Position numbers and translations under genes: made by a program. Below, one piece after another: positions 1 through 5,957 of a DNA stretch of 9,572 nucleotides. The stretch's first letter is position 1, and the number at the start of each line of letters is the position of its first letter. Origin of the DNA: Muribaculaceae bacterium (lineage in GTDB: Bacteria > Bacteroidota > Bacteroidia > Bacteroidales > Muribaculaceae); NCBI GenBank assembly GCA_024400895.1, contig JAKSMA010000081.1:1-9572 (forward strand), in the 5' to 3' direction. The notes below the pieces were generated by a model that saw only the letters and a list, made by a program, of their open reading frames with translations, was not told the DNA's origin and did not search any database.

Positions 1-29
1 TGTTCATTTGCAAATCCGATTATGGACTG

Positions 30-37
30 CAAAATTA
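30..37 (-). promoter_or_regulatory. Possible -7 promoter box for a gene off the left edge
   Basis: Read on the minus strand, these bases are TAATTTTG, which fits the Bacteroides -7 consensus TAnnTTTG. About 22 bases further along the same strand, bases 7-5 give an ATG that would open a gene leaving the window at base 1. No convincing -33 TTTG lies at the expected 19-21 base distance, and only two codons of the putative gene are visible. This is therefore weak support for a promoter and start just at the window edge. Confidence 0.25.
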
Positions 38-159
38 CAAATTCAAATCGTCGCACATGAAAGATTACTTCTAATAGACTATGTTTCAATAATTTCAAAG
101 AACGATTTATCCACTTTTACGGGACAGTAGTGAAACATTATTGTTAACACTCTCTTGGA
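38..159. other. AT-rich intergenic stretch after the outer-membrane protein gene
   Basis: This stretch lies downstream of the stop of the minus-strand outer-membrane protein gene. I see no hairpin with a T-tract that would end that transcript. A 19-codon minus-strand frame (about 83-142, starting MFHYCPV and ending FFEIIET) looks like a possible scrap of a mobile-element protein, but it is too short to identify. Confidence 0.3.
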
Positions 160-2463
160 CTAATGCCCAAAACGAGACGTATCTATTTTTTTTGCTTTCT
201 TATCTTTGAACCCTCCAAATTTATAAATAAATTTAGCATATACCAAGCGAGAGTAAAAACTATTATCCATAATAAAATTTTGACCCTTATAGTCAACTGT
301 AAGTTTTGGAGATGATGTGTTAAAAATGTCGTTACAATATACACTTAAAGACATTTTTTCTTTCGCAAAATTCCATTTCATCCCTGCGTTTACAGATGAT
401 ATTGTGCCAACATCAAAAGTTCCTTGTATAACAGGGGATTGAATATTGGCATTTAACTCGAACAATAAATTTTTATTTACTACAAACGTATTGTCTATAC
501 ACCCCATAAAAGCAAACTTTTCCCGATTAAAAGGTATGTTAAAAAAATCATCACATCGTTGATGTAAATACATTCCAACTCCTGTTAATCTTGTTTCCAG
601 CCATTTACCGATGCTTATAGGCGCAATTATGTTAATGCCCGCATTTTGCATATAATTCCAATTCATGCTTTTATATATCAAAGCAAGCCTTTCCGTAGAT
701 TGATAAGGGACTTGGGCAAAGAAATCATTTGTATATGAATAAAATGCTCCTACTATATATTTTCTGTTATAAATGTATGTCGCATTCAAATTATAATTCG
801 TAGAAGGTCGTATTCCAGGGGAACCGTGAATTTCAGAATAACCATCAATATAACTTATCGAAGATAACATAGACCAATATTTTGGATATGATTTATCTGT
901 TGATAATCCCAATTGATAAATATGCTTTGGGTTTTTGCCATAATTGATAGAAAATTGTGGGTATAAAGCCCATTTTTGGTAGTCTCCTATTTTATAATAC
1001 TCACCCTTTACTGAAGCACTAAAAGAAAGCCCTTTTTTAAATTGTTTAGAAGCAGAAAAGTACAAATCAGTTTTGTATTCTTTTAGTTTGGAATCTGTAT
1101 TCTGCGCTTGATTTGCGGTTTCCGCTACATCATAAAATTGATAATCCCTATCGTATGAGTAAGTGTAGGATGCCCCATACCCGATAGTCCATCCATTTTT
1201 AATAGAATGACTTTGGTCTGCATATATTGCATATCTGTCAATTGTTTGCGCACTTCTGGAAGCAATCTTACCTATAGCCCCATTATTATAATCAATATTA
1301 AGATTTTGTCGGTCATCAGAATTATAATGCGTATAATCAATACCTACCGACAATCCAATCCCCAATCTTGAATTTAATGCAATATTGTGCATATTGGTGC
1401 TTGCATCCTTATTATTAAAGCTGTTCTGGAAATCACCAACTGTATGGCTCTGATTTTTTTTGTCGGGTGAAAGCATCGCCGTATAAGCAACATTTATATC
1501 ATTCTTATCATTGAATTTATAATCAAATGATGTTCTTATATCGTGTTCCCAATACTTACTGCTTATTCTTTCCGTTTGATTTATATCGTATAACACGTCA
1601 TGTAATGTATGGTGAGATTCTATTTCCGAGTATTGCATATTTTTCTTTCTGTTGATTCCATACATAACATCTAATGTCGTTTTAGGTGTGGCTACTCTTA
1701 GGTTTGCGTTTACTCCGCCATCACTAAAATATTGATTAGCATAATTTGCCGCAATTTCACCTTCAACGCTACTGTTTTTAGGACGTTGCATAACAAGATT
1801 AACGACAGCACCATTGACGTGATATTGTGGCGGGGCATTATAAATAATTTCAGCTTTTTCAACCCGATTCGCAGGCATGTTGTTAAGCATAGTATATAGT
1901 TGATCCATTGTTAGAGTGGAAAGTTTCCCATCTATCATAACTGAAACCTTATTGGCTCCGATAAGAGATACAGATGAACCATTTGAAGATATACCAGGTA
2001 ATTTATTCAATAAATCCCAAGCATTATTTGCAATTTTTTTTTGAATTAAATTTTTTGTATCATATGTAAACTTACCATCTTCTACCTTAACATAAGGCTT
2101 TTGAGCAGTGACTACAACTTCTCCGATCTGATTATCACTTGAAACCATTTTTATTACTCCTACATTGTTGTCACGAAAAATTTGTTGCAGAGTTTTATAC
2201 GCAATATGCTGTATTGTCAAAATAAAAGGAGTAGAACCTTGGGGAAATACAAATGTTCCATCTTCTTTTGAAATCACTGCATCAACAAAAGTAGAATCTA
2301 TTGTTTGTAAAACAATAGTTGCACTGCCGATAGGGGTAAGGTTCGTGTCAACGACCTTCCCCTTAATCTCTTGCGCCATCATTTCGGTTGTTCCCGATAA
2401 AATTATAGCAATAAATATTGCCATTTTTTGTACTACGTAATTCTTCATATTGCGTATAGACAT
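160..2463 (-). CDS. TonB-dependent receptor-like outer-membrane beta-barrel protein
   Basis: This 767-residue protein is predicted to sit in the outer membrane. It has a short basic start and a hydrophobic signal segment (about residues 9-29), with probable cleavage near MMA-Q31. A carboxypeptidase-D regulatory-like beta-sandwich follows (about 31-115), with the family's typical GKVVD opening. A plug-like segment comes next (about 115-230, containing the GEVVVTAQ and NKLPGI motifs). The rest is a long beta-barrel rich in alternating aromatic residues, ending in YKFGGF and the Asp-Thr-Ser-Arg-Phe-Gly-His tail typical of the OMP_b-brl_3 group. The length is normal and I see no frame break. No SusD-like partner is next to it, so polysaccharide uptake is not indicated and the substrate is unknown. 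The start at 2463 is chosen as the first ATG; Met6 at 2448 is an alternative. The upstream DNA is mobile-element debris, and the gene is AT-rich compared with the right half of the window, which suggests transfer. Confidence 0.88.
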   Translation of the reverse strand: MSIRNMKNYVVQKMAIFIAIILSGTTEMMAQEIKGKVVDTNLTPIGSATIVLQTIDSTFVDAVISKEDGTFVFPQGSTPFILTIQHIAYKTLQQIFRDNNVGVIKMVSSDNQIGEVVVTAQKPYVKVEDGKFTYDTKNLIQKKIANNAWDLLNKLPGISSNGSSVSLIGANKVSVMIDGKLSTLTMDQLYTMLNNMPANRVEKAEIIYNAPPQYHVNGAVVNLVMQRPKNSSVEGEIAANYANQYFSDGGVNANLRVATPKTTLDVMYGINRKKNMQYSEIESHHTLHDVLYDINQTERISSKYWEHDIRTSFDYKFNDKNDINVAYTAMLSPDKKNQSHTVGDFQNSFNNKDASTNMHNIALNSRLGIGLSVGIDYTHYNSDDRQNLNIDYNNGAIGKIASRSAQTIDRYAIYADQSHSIKNGWTIGYGASYTYSYDRDYQFYDVAETANQAQNTDSKLKEYKTDLYFSASKQFKKGLSFSASVKGEYYKIGDYQKWALYPQFSINYGKNPKHIYQLGLSTDKSYPKYWSMLSSISYIDGYSEIHGSPGIRPSTNYNLNATYIYNRKYIVGAFYSYTNDFFAQVPYQSTERLALIYKSMNWNYMQNAGINIIAPISIGKWLETRLTGVGMYLHQRCDDFFNIPFNREKFAFMGCIDNTFVVNKNLLFELNANIQSPVIQGTFDVGTISSVNAGMKWNFAKEKMSLSVYCNDIFNTSSPKLTVDYKGQNFIMDNSFYSRLVYAKFIYKFGGFKDKKAKKIDTSRFGH

Positions 2464-2588
2464 TATATAGATTTAATTGTTATATGACTCATTTTGTAAC
2501 TGGTTCTGAAGTTGTGTAATCCACAAGCAATAAGAATCACCATATCTTCGAAACCGAATTTATGGCATCTAAATCGTTCTTTGACTTG
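2463..2588 (-). pseudogene. C-terminal remnant of a DDE (IS5/DDE_Tnp_4-like) transposase
   Basis: This minus-strand frame runs for 41 codons after an in-frame TGA at 2591-2589 and ends with TAA at 2465-2463. It contains the stretch FEDMVILIACGLHNFR. From family knowledge, a run of hydrophobic residues followed by a Cys-Gly-Leu-His-Asn-Phe-Arg-like motif marks the C-terminal end of IS5-type/DDE_Tnp_4 transposases. No catalytic acidic residues remain, so only the tail survives. It overlaps, in another frame, the 3' end of the AAA-ATPase fragment, and its stop codon shares a base with the ATG of the outer-membrane protein gene. The family call rests on one motif recognised by eye and should be treated as moderate. 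Confidence 0.5.
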
Positions 2589-2923
2589 TCAATGATAGTA
2601 GAATCATCTTTGAACTTCGTGGTAAAGTCGGTAATGTCCAGCTTAATTACAGGGAACTTGTTCAAGTACTTTTCAAAGGAAGGGTCGTGAGCAATCTCCA
2701 AATTCTCAAAAAGAGAACGAGAATCGCATGAACGGTCATAATAGGCACAAAGCATATTAGCCGCCATGGATTTACCAAAGCGACGAGAACGAGTTACACA
2801 ACTGCGTCTTTGTTCTGTAAATAGCGTTCCGTTTATTACAGAGATAAGACCGGACTTATCAACGTACGTTGAGTTCAGCACCTGTGAAAAATCGTAATTA
2901 CCTTTATTTATATATGTACCCAT
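2537..2923 (-). pseudogene. Truncated AAA-ATPase-like protein (N-terminal fragment)
   Basis: The 128-residue product matches the beginning of the AAA-ATPase_like family (PF09820 type), which is abundant in Bacteroidales. Those proteins are normally about 500 residues, with a C-terminal PD-(D/E)XK nuclease-like domain. Recognisable family features are YVDKSGLI (about residues 20-27), the degenerate P-loop region SRRFGKSM (about 46-53; family members usually have Pro where this one has the Ser before ArgArg), and FPVIKLDITDF (about 89-99). After about residue 105 the protein stops looking like the family. The last 13 or so residues are an out-of-frame reading of the transposase remnant and end at a TGA. 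The second half of the ATPase and the whole nuclease region are absent, so this is almost certainly not functional. A -7 box and a palindrome lie upstream at 2963-2981. Confidence 0.75.
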
Positions 2924-2962
2924 ATTGATTATTTTTGATGAGACAAGCAGGACTTATTGGCG

Positions 2963-2981
2963 ACCTTTGGTCGCAAAGGTA
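2963..2981 (-). promoter_or_regulatory. -7 promoter box embedded in a perfect inverted repeat
   Basis: Bases 2963-2969 (ACCTTTG) and 2974-2980 (CAAAGGT) are perfect reverse complements separated by GTCG. On the minus strand, bases 2981-2974 read TACCTTTG, matching the Bacteroides -7 consensus TAnnTTTG. The box sits about 51 bases before the ATG of the ATPase fragment. No clear -33 TTTG is visible at the usual spacing. The dyad could be an operator or simply a transcript-leader hairpin. Confidence 0.45.
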
Positions 2982-3011
2982 GTAAAAAAGTTGAATTATT
3001 AATCGTTTTAT

Positions 3012-3022
3012 TATATAAACAC
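3012..3022 (+). repeat. Left copy of an 11-base inverted repeat around the recombinase remnant
   Basis: TATATAAACAC occurs here on the plus strand and again, inverted, at 3683-3693. The pair brackets the truncated recombinase, with about 660 bases between the copies. Identity does not extend usefully beyond 11 bases and the unit is AT-rich, so chance is possible. The placement just outside a recombinase reading frame is why it is listed. Confidence 0.3.
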
Positions 3023-3101
3023 CTATTATTTATATAACTTTAGTACATTATGCGTCAAATCAAGGAATTGTGCCATGTATAAAGGTCAGAAATAGGCATT
3101 G

Positions 3102-3653
3102 TCAAATCAGAAACTCCTTCTTGATACGTTGAACAGTACTGATACCTTTGCCACTCAGTTTTGCAACATCACGGATGGCATAGCCCTTGTTCAAGAGGGT
3201 AATGACTTCCTTATACTCTTCCCTCTTTTTATCCTTAGACTTATTGCTGCCAGCAGGTCTGCCGAGTTTACCTCCATTGGCGATATACTGTTTCCTTCCC
3301 GAATTCAGCCGGAAGGAGATGTTATCACGTTCCAACTGAGCACAGGTAGAAAGGGTTGCAAGCATGATAGGGGCAAAGATGGATGGTTTTCCATCATCAC
3401 CAAGTAGTGTCAACTGCTCCTTCTGCATATAGATGTTAGTTCTATAGTCAACAAGTTCCTTCACAGTCTCAAGTACCTCGAAGGCATTTCTGCCCAACCT
3501 TGATAATTCGCTGACAAGGAGGATGACACCAAGCTGCGTACCGGAATCTGATACGAAGCTCTGTGCTTCCACCTTGCATCGTTCAATCGCCTCACGGAGA
3601 ACTTGACGTTCACCGTTCTTTTTGGCTCCACTTATGTGCTCGGTGTACATCAA
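3102..3653 (-). pseudogene. Serine recombinase (resolvase/invertase family), N-terminally truncated
   Basis: The frame encodes about 183 residues that match the middle and end of small serine recombinases of Bacteroidales: EHISGAKK near the start, then SELSRLGRN (about residues 48-56, carrying the conserved active-site arginines), then SIFAPIMLATLSTCAQLERDN (roughly 91-111, the long helix E region). A GRPAGS linker and a C-terminal Hin-like helix-turn-helix follow (about 147-183, ending STVQRIKKEFLI). Intact relatives begin with an Arg-Val-Ser motif containing the nucleophilic serine, about 50 residues before EHISG. That part is missing: the frame opens at TTG 3653 or ATG 3650, and an in-frame TAA lies at 3689-3687. 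The product could still bind DNA but could not cleave it. A 9-base inverted repeat sits exactly at the break (3646-3669). Confidence 0.8.
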
Positions 3654-3669
3654 AGGGACTTTTGATGTA
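3646..3669. repeat. 9-base perfect inverted repeat at the recombinase break point
   Basis: TACATCAAA at 3646-3654 and TTTGATGTA at 3661-3669 are perfect reverse complements with a 6-base spacer. The left arm covers the first codons of the surviving recombinase frame. It may mark a rearrangement end, a recombination half-site pair, or a small hairpin. Nothing in the sequence decides between these. Confidence 0.45.
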
Positions 3670-3682
3670 AATACGTTATAAT

Positions 3683-3693
3683 GTGTTTATATA
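3683..3693 (-). repeat. Right copy of the 11-base inverted repeat
   Basis: GTGTTTATATA on the plus strand is the reverse complement of 3012-3022. It lies about 30 bases upstream of the truncated recombinase start. Confidence 0.3.
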
Positions 3694-4040
3694 TAGGTAA
3701 TTAGAGGAGTGGAAAAGTGGTTGGTTTTTGCATTGTTAACGCCTATAAATGGAAAAGTTTACACAAAAAACAGGAGATTGAAACATTGATTTTTTCAATC
3801 TCATCAGAAGTGTGTGTTAATCGGACTCAAATTGGAATAATCGTTCTCCGTTTTATTTCCCACCAACACTTATGGGCCTGTAGACTTATTGACTTTATAA
3901 AATGCCGATTTGCCATTACATCCGCCTTACGTTGATTCCATTTTCGCAGTGAAGCTCTTTTGCGTATTGGCATATTTGTGTCCCCTTTTGTTTTGTTGTG
4001 GGGTTTTTTGTGGGGAGAAATCGGGGTAATGTGCAAAGAA
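3694..4040. other. Gene-free stretch between the mobile-element debris and the LolD cluster
   Basis: I see no gene here that I can identify. The longest frames are a 72-codon plus-strand frame (3717-3935) and a minus-strand frame whose internal ATG at 3973 would give a 48-residue basic peptide (3973-3827, rich in Arg, Lys and Trp). Neither has a recognisable domain or promoter. Composition shifts from AT-rich on the left to GC-rich from about 4080. The stretch ends in G- and T-runs (3993-4028) just before the LolD promoter. Confidence 0.4.
3774..3802. repeat. 10-base perfect stem-loop repeat
   Basis: GAGATTGAAA (3774-3783) and TTTCAATCTC (3793-3802) are perfect reverse complements around a 9-base loop. 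Neither strand has a T-tract directly after the stem, so it does not look like an intrinsic terminator. Its role is unknown. Confidence 0.5.
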
Positions 4041-4045
4041 TTTGG

Positions 4046-4053
4046 TATCTTTG
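4046..4053 (+). promoter_or_regulatory. -7 promoter box for the lolD cluster
   Basis: The bases are TATCTTTG, a full match to the Bacteroides -7 consensus TAnnTTTG, lying 24 bases before the chosen ATG of the ATPase gene at 4078. The -33 element is not obvious at normal spacing. The box argues against the upstream TTG in the same frame (4042) being the start, because transcription would begin downstream of it. Confidence 0.55.
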
Positions 4054-4077
4054 CAAGTTAAGAATAAATCTTTGGCT

Positions 4078-4758
4078 ATGATAGAAGTTAAAAATATCAT
4101 CAAGCGTTATGGCGACCTTGAAGTGCTCAAGGGCGTGAGCGTGAACATCGGCGATGGTGAAATCGTGTCGATTGTGGGTCCGAGTGGTGCAGGCAAGACC
4201 ACTTTGCTGCAAATTATCGGCACTCTCGACAAGCCTGAAAGCGGCAGCGTGCTGTTTAACGGCACCGATGTGCTCGCCCTCAAGGACAAGGAACTTGCCC
4301 GATTCCGCAACCGCAATATCGGCTTCGTGTTTCAGTTCCACCAGTTGCTCCCCGAGTTCACCACCCTCGAGAATGTGGCAATGCCAGCCCTCATCGGTGG
4401 AGAGAAGCGTGCCGATGCCTTTGCGCGTGCCAAAGAATTGCTCGACTACATGAAACTTTCCGACCGCTTTGAGCATAAGCCAGCCCAACTTTCTGGTGGC
4501 GAACGCCAGCGTGTGGCTGTGGCGCGTGCGCTTATCAACAAGCCCGCCGTGATTCTTGCCGACGAGCCTTCGGGAAGTCTTGACACGCAGAACAAGCAGG
4601 AGTTGCACCGTCTCTTCTTCACGTTGCGCGACGAGATGAAGCAGACTTTCGTGATTGTGACACACGACGAATCGCTCGCAGGCGACACCGACCGTGTGCT
4701 CCACATGCGCGACGGTATGATTGTGACACCAGAATCAGAAAGCGAAATCATCGTGTGA
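4078..4758 (+). CDS. lolD: LolD-type ABC transporter ATP-binding protein
   Basis: This 226-residue cytoplasmic ATPase is of the type that powers LolCE-like membrane proteins, which release lipoproteins from the inner membrane for delivery to the outer membrane. Visible motifs are Walker [10 protein letters not shown] (residues 34-42), Q-loop Gln86 within [16 protein letters not shown] (the FQ..HLLPEFT pattern is typical of LolD), ABC signature LSGGERQ (138-144), Walker [13 protein letters not shown] (158-169) and H-loop His196. The length is normal for the family. The start is placed at ATG 4078 because [12 protein letters not shown] is the usual N-terminus and a promoter box lies just before it. 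No permease gene is adjacent, so the membrane partner must be encoded elsewhere. Related MacB/FtsE-like ATPases share the fold, so LolD is the best but not the only reading. Confidence 0.85.
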   Translation: MIEVKNIIKRYGDLEVLKGVSVNIGDGEIVSIVGPSGAGKTTLLQIIGTLDKPESGSVLFNGTDVLALKDKELARFRNRNIGFVFQFHQLLPEFTTLENVAMPALIGGEKRADAFARAKELLDYMKLSDRFEHKPAQLSGGERQRVAVARALINKPAVILADEPSGSLDTQNKQELHRLFFTLRDEMKQTFVIVTHDESLAGDTDRVLHMRDGMIVTPESESEIIV

Positions 4759-4773
4759 AAACCGTTAGTGCCG

Positions 4774-5442
4774 ATGCTCAAACGCTTCCTGACATACGCT
4801 GCTCTGCTTCTCGTGGTGCTTGCCGGTTTTTCGGCTTGCTCCAGTGAGGGCGACGGCCCTGTGGAAGAGCGCCGCTACGATTTCGTTACCTATCTCGGCT
4901 ATGCCGATGGAGTGGCCAAGTGGCTGTATATTGGTCCCGAAGATAGCGGACAGACCGAGATGCTGGCGCAAATGGATGAGCCGGAGAAAATTAAGCCTGG
5001 CCAGCGGGTGCTGCTCAGTTACACAGCTCCCGACGCGGCGCACCGCATCAAGGTGTATGGCTATAACTATGGCAATGTGGCCAGCGATTCGCTCCGCGTG
5101 AATGTGAAGCCGGTAGACCAATACCCCAAGCACCCCATAAAACTGGGGGCGATATGGCGCACAGGCGACTACATCAATCTGCGATGCGAGGTGGAATACA
5201 CGGGTAAGACGCGCGCCCTCTATATGATGGCCGACCGCGAAACACTCGACCGCGACACCATCGATGTGCACCTCATCCACGACCTCATCTCGGCAGAGGA
5301 TACCTATTTCTGGCGTACCTGCTATGGGTCGTTCTATGTGGGGGCTGCCTACGGACGCAAAAACTGCCGCGCCATTCGCGTGCATTTGGAAGACTTGACT
5401 TATCCCACGGTAAAGACTTACGACTTTGGGATTAAAAAATAA
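4774..5442 (+). CDS. NigD-like lipoprotein
   Basis: The 222-residue protein starts with a charged MLKRF and a hydrophobic signal segment (about 6-19), followed by a lipobox-like FSAC with Cys22 as the likely lipidated residue, so it should be membrane anchored. The residues after the cysteine (SSEGDG) are acidic, loosely like Bacteroidota surface-export signals. Two beta-rich halves follow: an N-terminal part with GQRVLLSYT (about 74-82), then a C-terminal part with LGAIWRTGDYINLRCEVEY and CYGSFYVG. This pattern resembles the NigD-like family of Bacteroidales, whose molecular function is not established. It begins only 15 bases after the ATPase stop, so the two are very likely co-transcribed. 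ATG 4774 is preferred over GTG 4768 because it gives a standard signal peptide. Confidence 0.65.
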   Translation: MLKRFLTYAALLLVVLAGFSACSSEGDGPVEERRYDFVTYLGYADGVAKWLYIGPEDSGQTEMLAQMDEPEKIKPGQRVLLSYTAPDAAHRIKVYGYNYGNVASDSLRVNVKPVDQYPKHPIKLGAIWRTGDYINLRCEVEYTGKTRALYMMADRETLDRDTIDVHLIHDLISAEDTYFWRTCYGSFYVGAAYGRKNCRAIRVHLEDLTYPTVKTYDFGIKK

Positions 5443-5488
5443 ACGCTATTAAACAGATTATTAACAAACTTAAAACCATAAAAAGAAA

Positions 5489-5824
5489 ATGGCTAACAAC
5501 GACAACAACCAACAACAACAAATTCAAATTGAAGTGCCTACCGAAGAAATGCAAGGCCGCTACGCCAACTTGGCTGTAATCACTCACGGACCAAACGATT
5601 TCTTCATCGATATGATTCTTCTTGCACCAAACACCCCTAAGGCTCGCGTGCAAAGCCGTGTGATTATGACTCCTGAAAATGCTAAGCAACTGATGTTTGC
5701 ACTCCAACAGAATGTGCAACAATACGAAGCTACTTTCGGCGAAATCAAGCAACACGTGCCACAAAACGCTCGCCCAGCGCAAGGTGACATTATCGATTTC
5801 CCTCTTCCAAAGGGTCAGGCATAA
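5489..5824 (+). CDS. DUF3467 domain protein
   Basis: This is a small, soluble 111-residue protein with a polar, Gln/Asn-rich N-terminus (residues 1-13). It is followed by the DUF3467 pattern: GRYANLAVITHGPNDFFIDM (about 23-42), then KARVQSRVIMTPENAKQLM (about 51-69), then an amphipathic helix NVQQYEATFG. The family is widespread in Bacteroidota; I know of no assigned function. The start at 5489 follows an A-rich leader and gives the expected N-terminus. It lies 46 bases after the lipoprotein gene with no terminator seen between, so it may be the third gene of the same transcript. No signal peptide or membrane segment is present. Confidence 0.8.
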   Translation: MANNDNNQQQQIQIEVPTEEMQGRYANLAVITHGPNDFFIDMILLAPNTPKARVQSRVIMTPENAKQLMFALQQNVQQYEATFGEIKQHVPQNARPAQGDIIDFPLPKGQA

Positions 5825-5873
5825 TTAGATAATCAGACGTTAGAAATTAGAGATTAGAAGTTAGAAGTTAGAA
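5824..5873 (+). repeat. Heptamer tandem array upstream of cysS (array A)
   Basis: Five contiguous 7-base units run from 5839 to 5873: GTTAGAA, ATTAGAG, ATTAGAA, GTTAGAA, GTTAGAA. A looser copy, ATTAGAT, lies at 5824-5830, beginning on the last base of the DUF3467 stop codon. The same unit occurs downstream of cysS in both orientations. The array is non-coding and has no dyad symmetry of its own. Confidence 0.8.
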
Positions 5874-5887
5874 GTTTCGCTCCTCCG

Positions 5888-5905
5888 ATATTATCAATAT
5901 TATCG
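5888..5905 (+). repeat. 9-base tandem duplication
   Basis: ATATTATCA (5888-5896) is followed directly by ATATTATCG (5897-5905), two adjacent copies with one difference in the last base. It lies in the spacer between the DUF3467 gene and cysS. Confidence 0.6.
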
Positions 5906-5913
5906 CCTCAAAA

Positions 5914-5945
5914 AGACTCTTCAACTTTTAGACTCTTCGACTTTT
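5914..5945 (+). repeat. 16-base tandem duplication just upstream of cysS
   Basis: AGACTCTTCAACTTTT (5914-5929) and AGACTCTTCGACTTTT (5930-5945) are directly adjacent and differ at one base. The second copy ends 12 bases before the cysS ATG, so copy-number change would alter the leader of that gene. Confidence 0.7.
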
Positions 5946-5957
5946 TAAAAAAACATT

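Noticed and set aside
160..2463. SusC/SusD-type polysaccharide utilisation locus
   Set aside because: The beta-barrel protein belongs to the OMP_b-brl_3-like group, and no SusD-like lipoprotein, glycoside hydrolase or sensor gene is next to it.
2859..2872. Perfect 14-base palindrome TCAACGTACGTTGA, somewhat like the crossover core of Bacteroides invertible promoters
   Set aside because: It lies inside the coding sequence for the conserved TYVDKS segment of the ATPase fragment, has no second copy nearby, and about one perfect 14-base palindrome is expected by chance in a window of this size.
3827..3973. Possible 48-residue basic peptide on the minus strand
   Set aside because: It has no recognisable domain or promoter, and lies in a region of changing composition; not enough to call a gene.
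4042..4077. Extension of the LolD-type protein from an upstream TTG
   Set aside because: The added 12 residues are not part of the family, and the -7 promoter box overlaps this region, so ATG 4078 is preferred.
3916..4704. Long minus-strand open frame of 262 codons
   Set aside because: It lies antisense to the LolD-type ATPase, whose motifs are unmistakable. The antisense translation is rich in His and has no recognisable domain.
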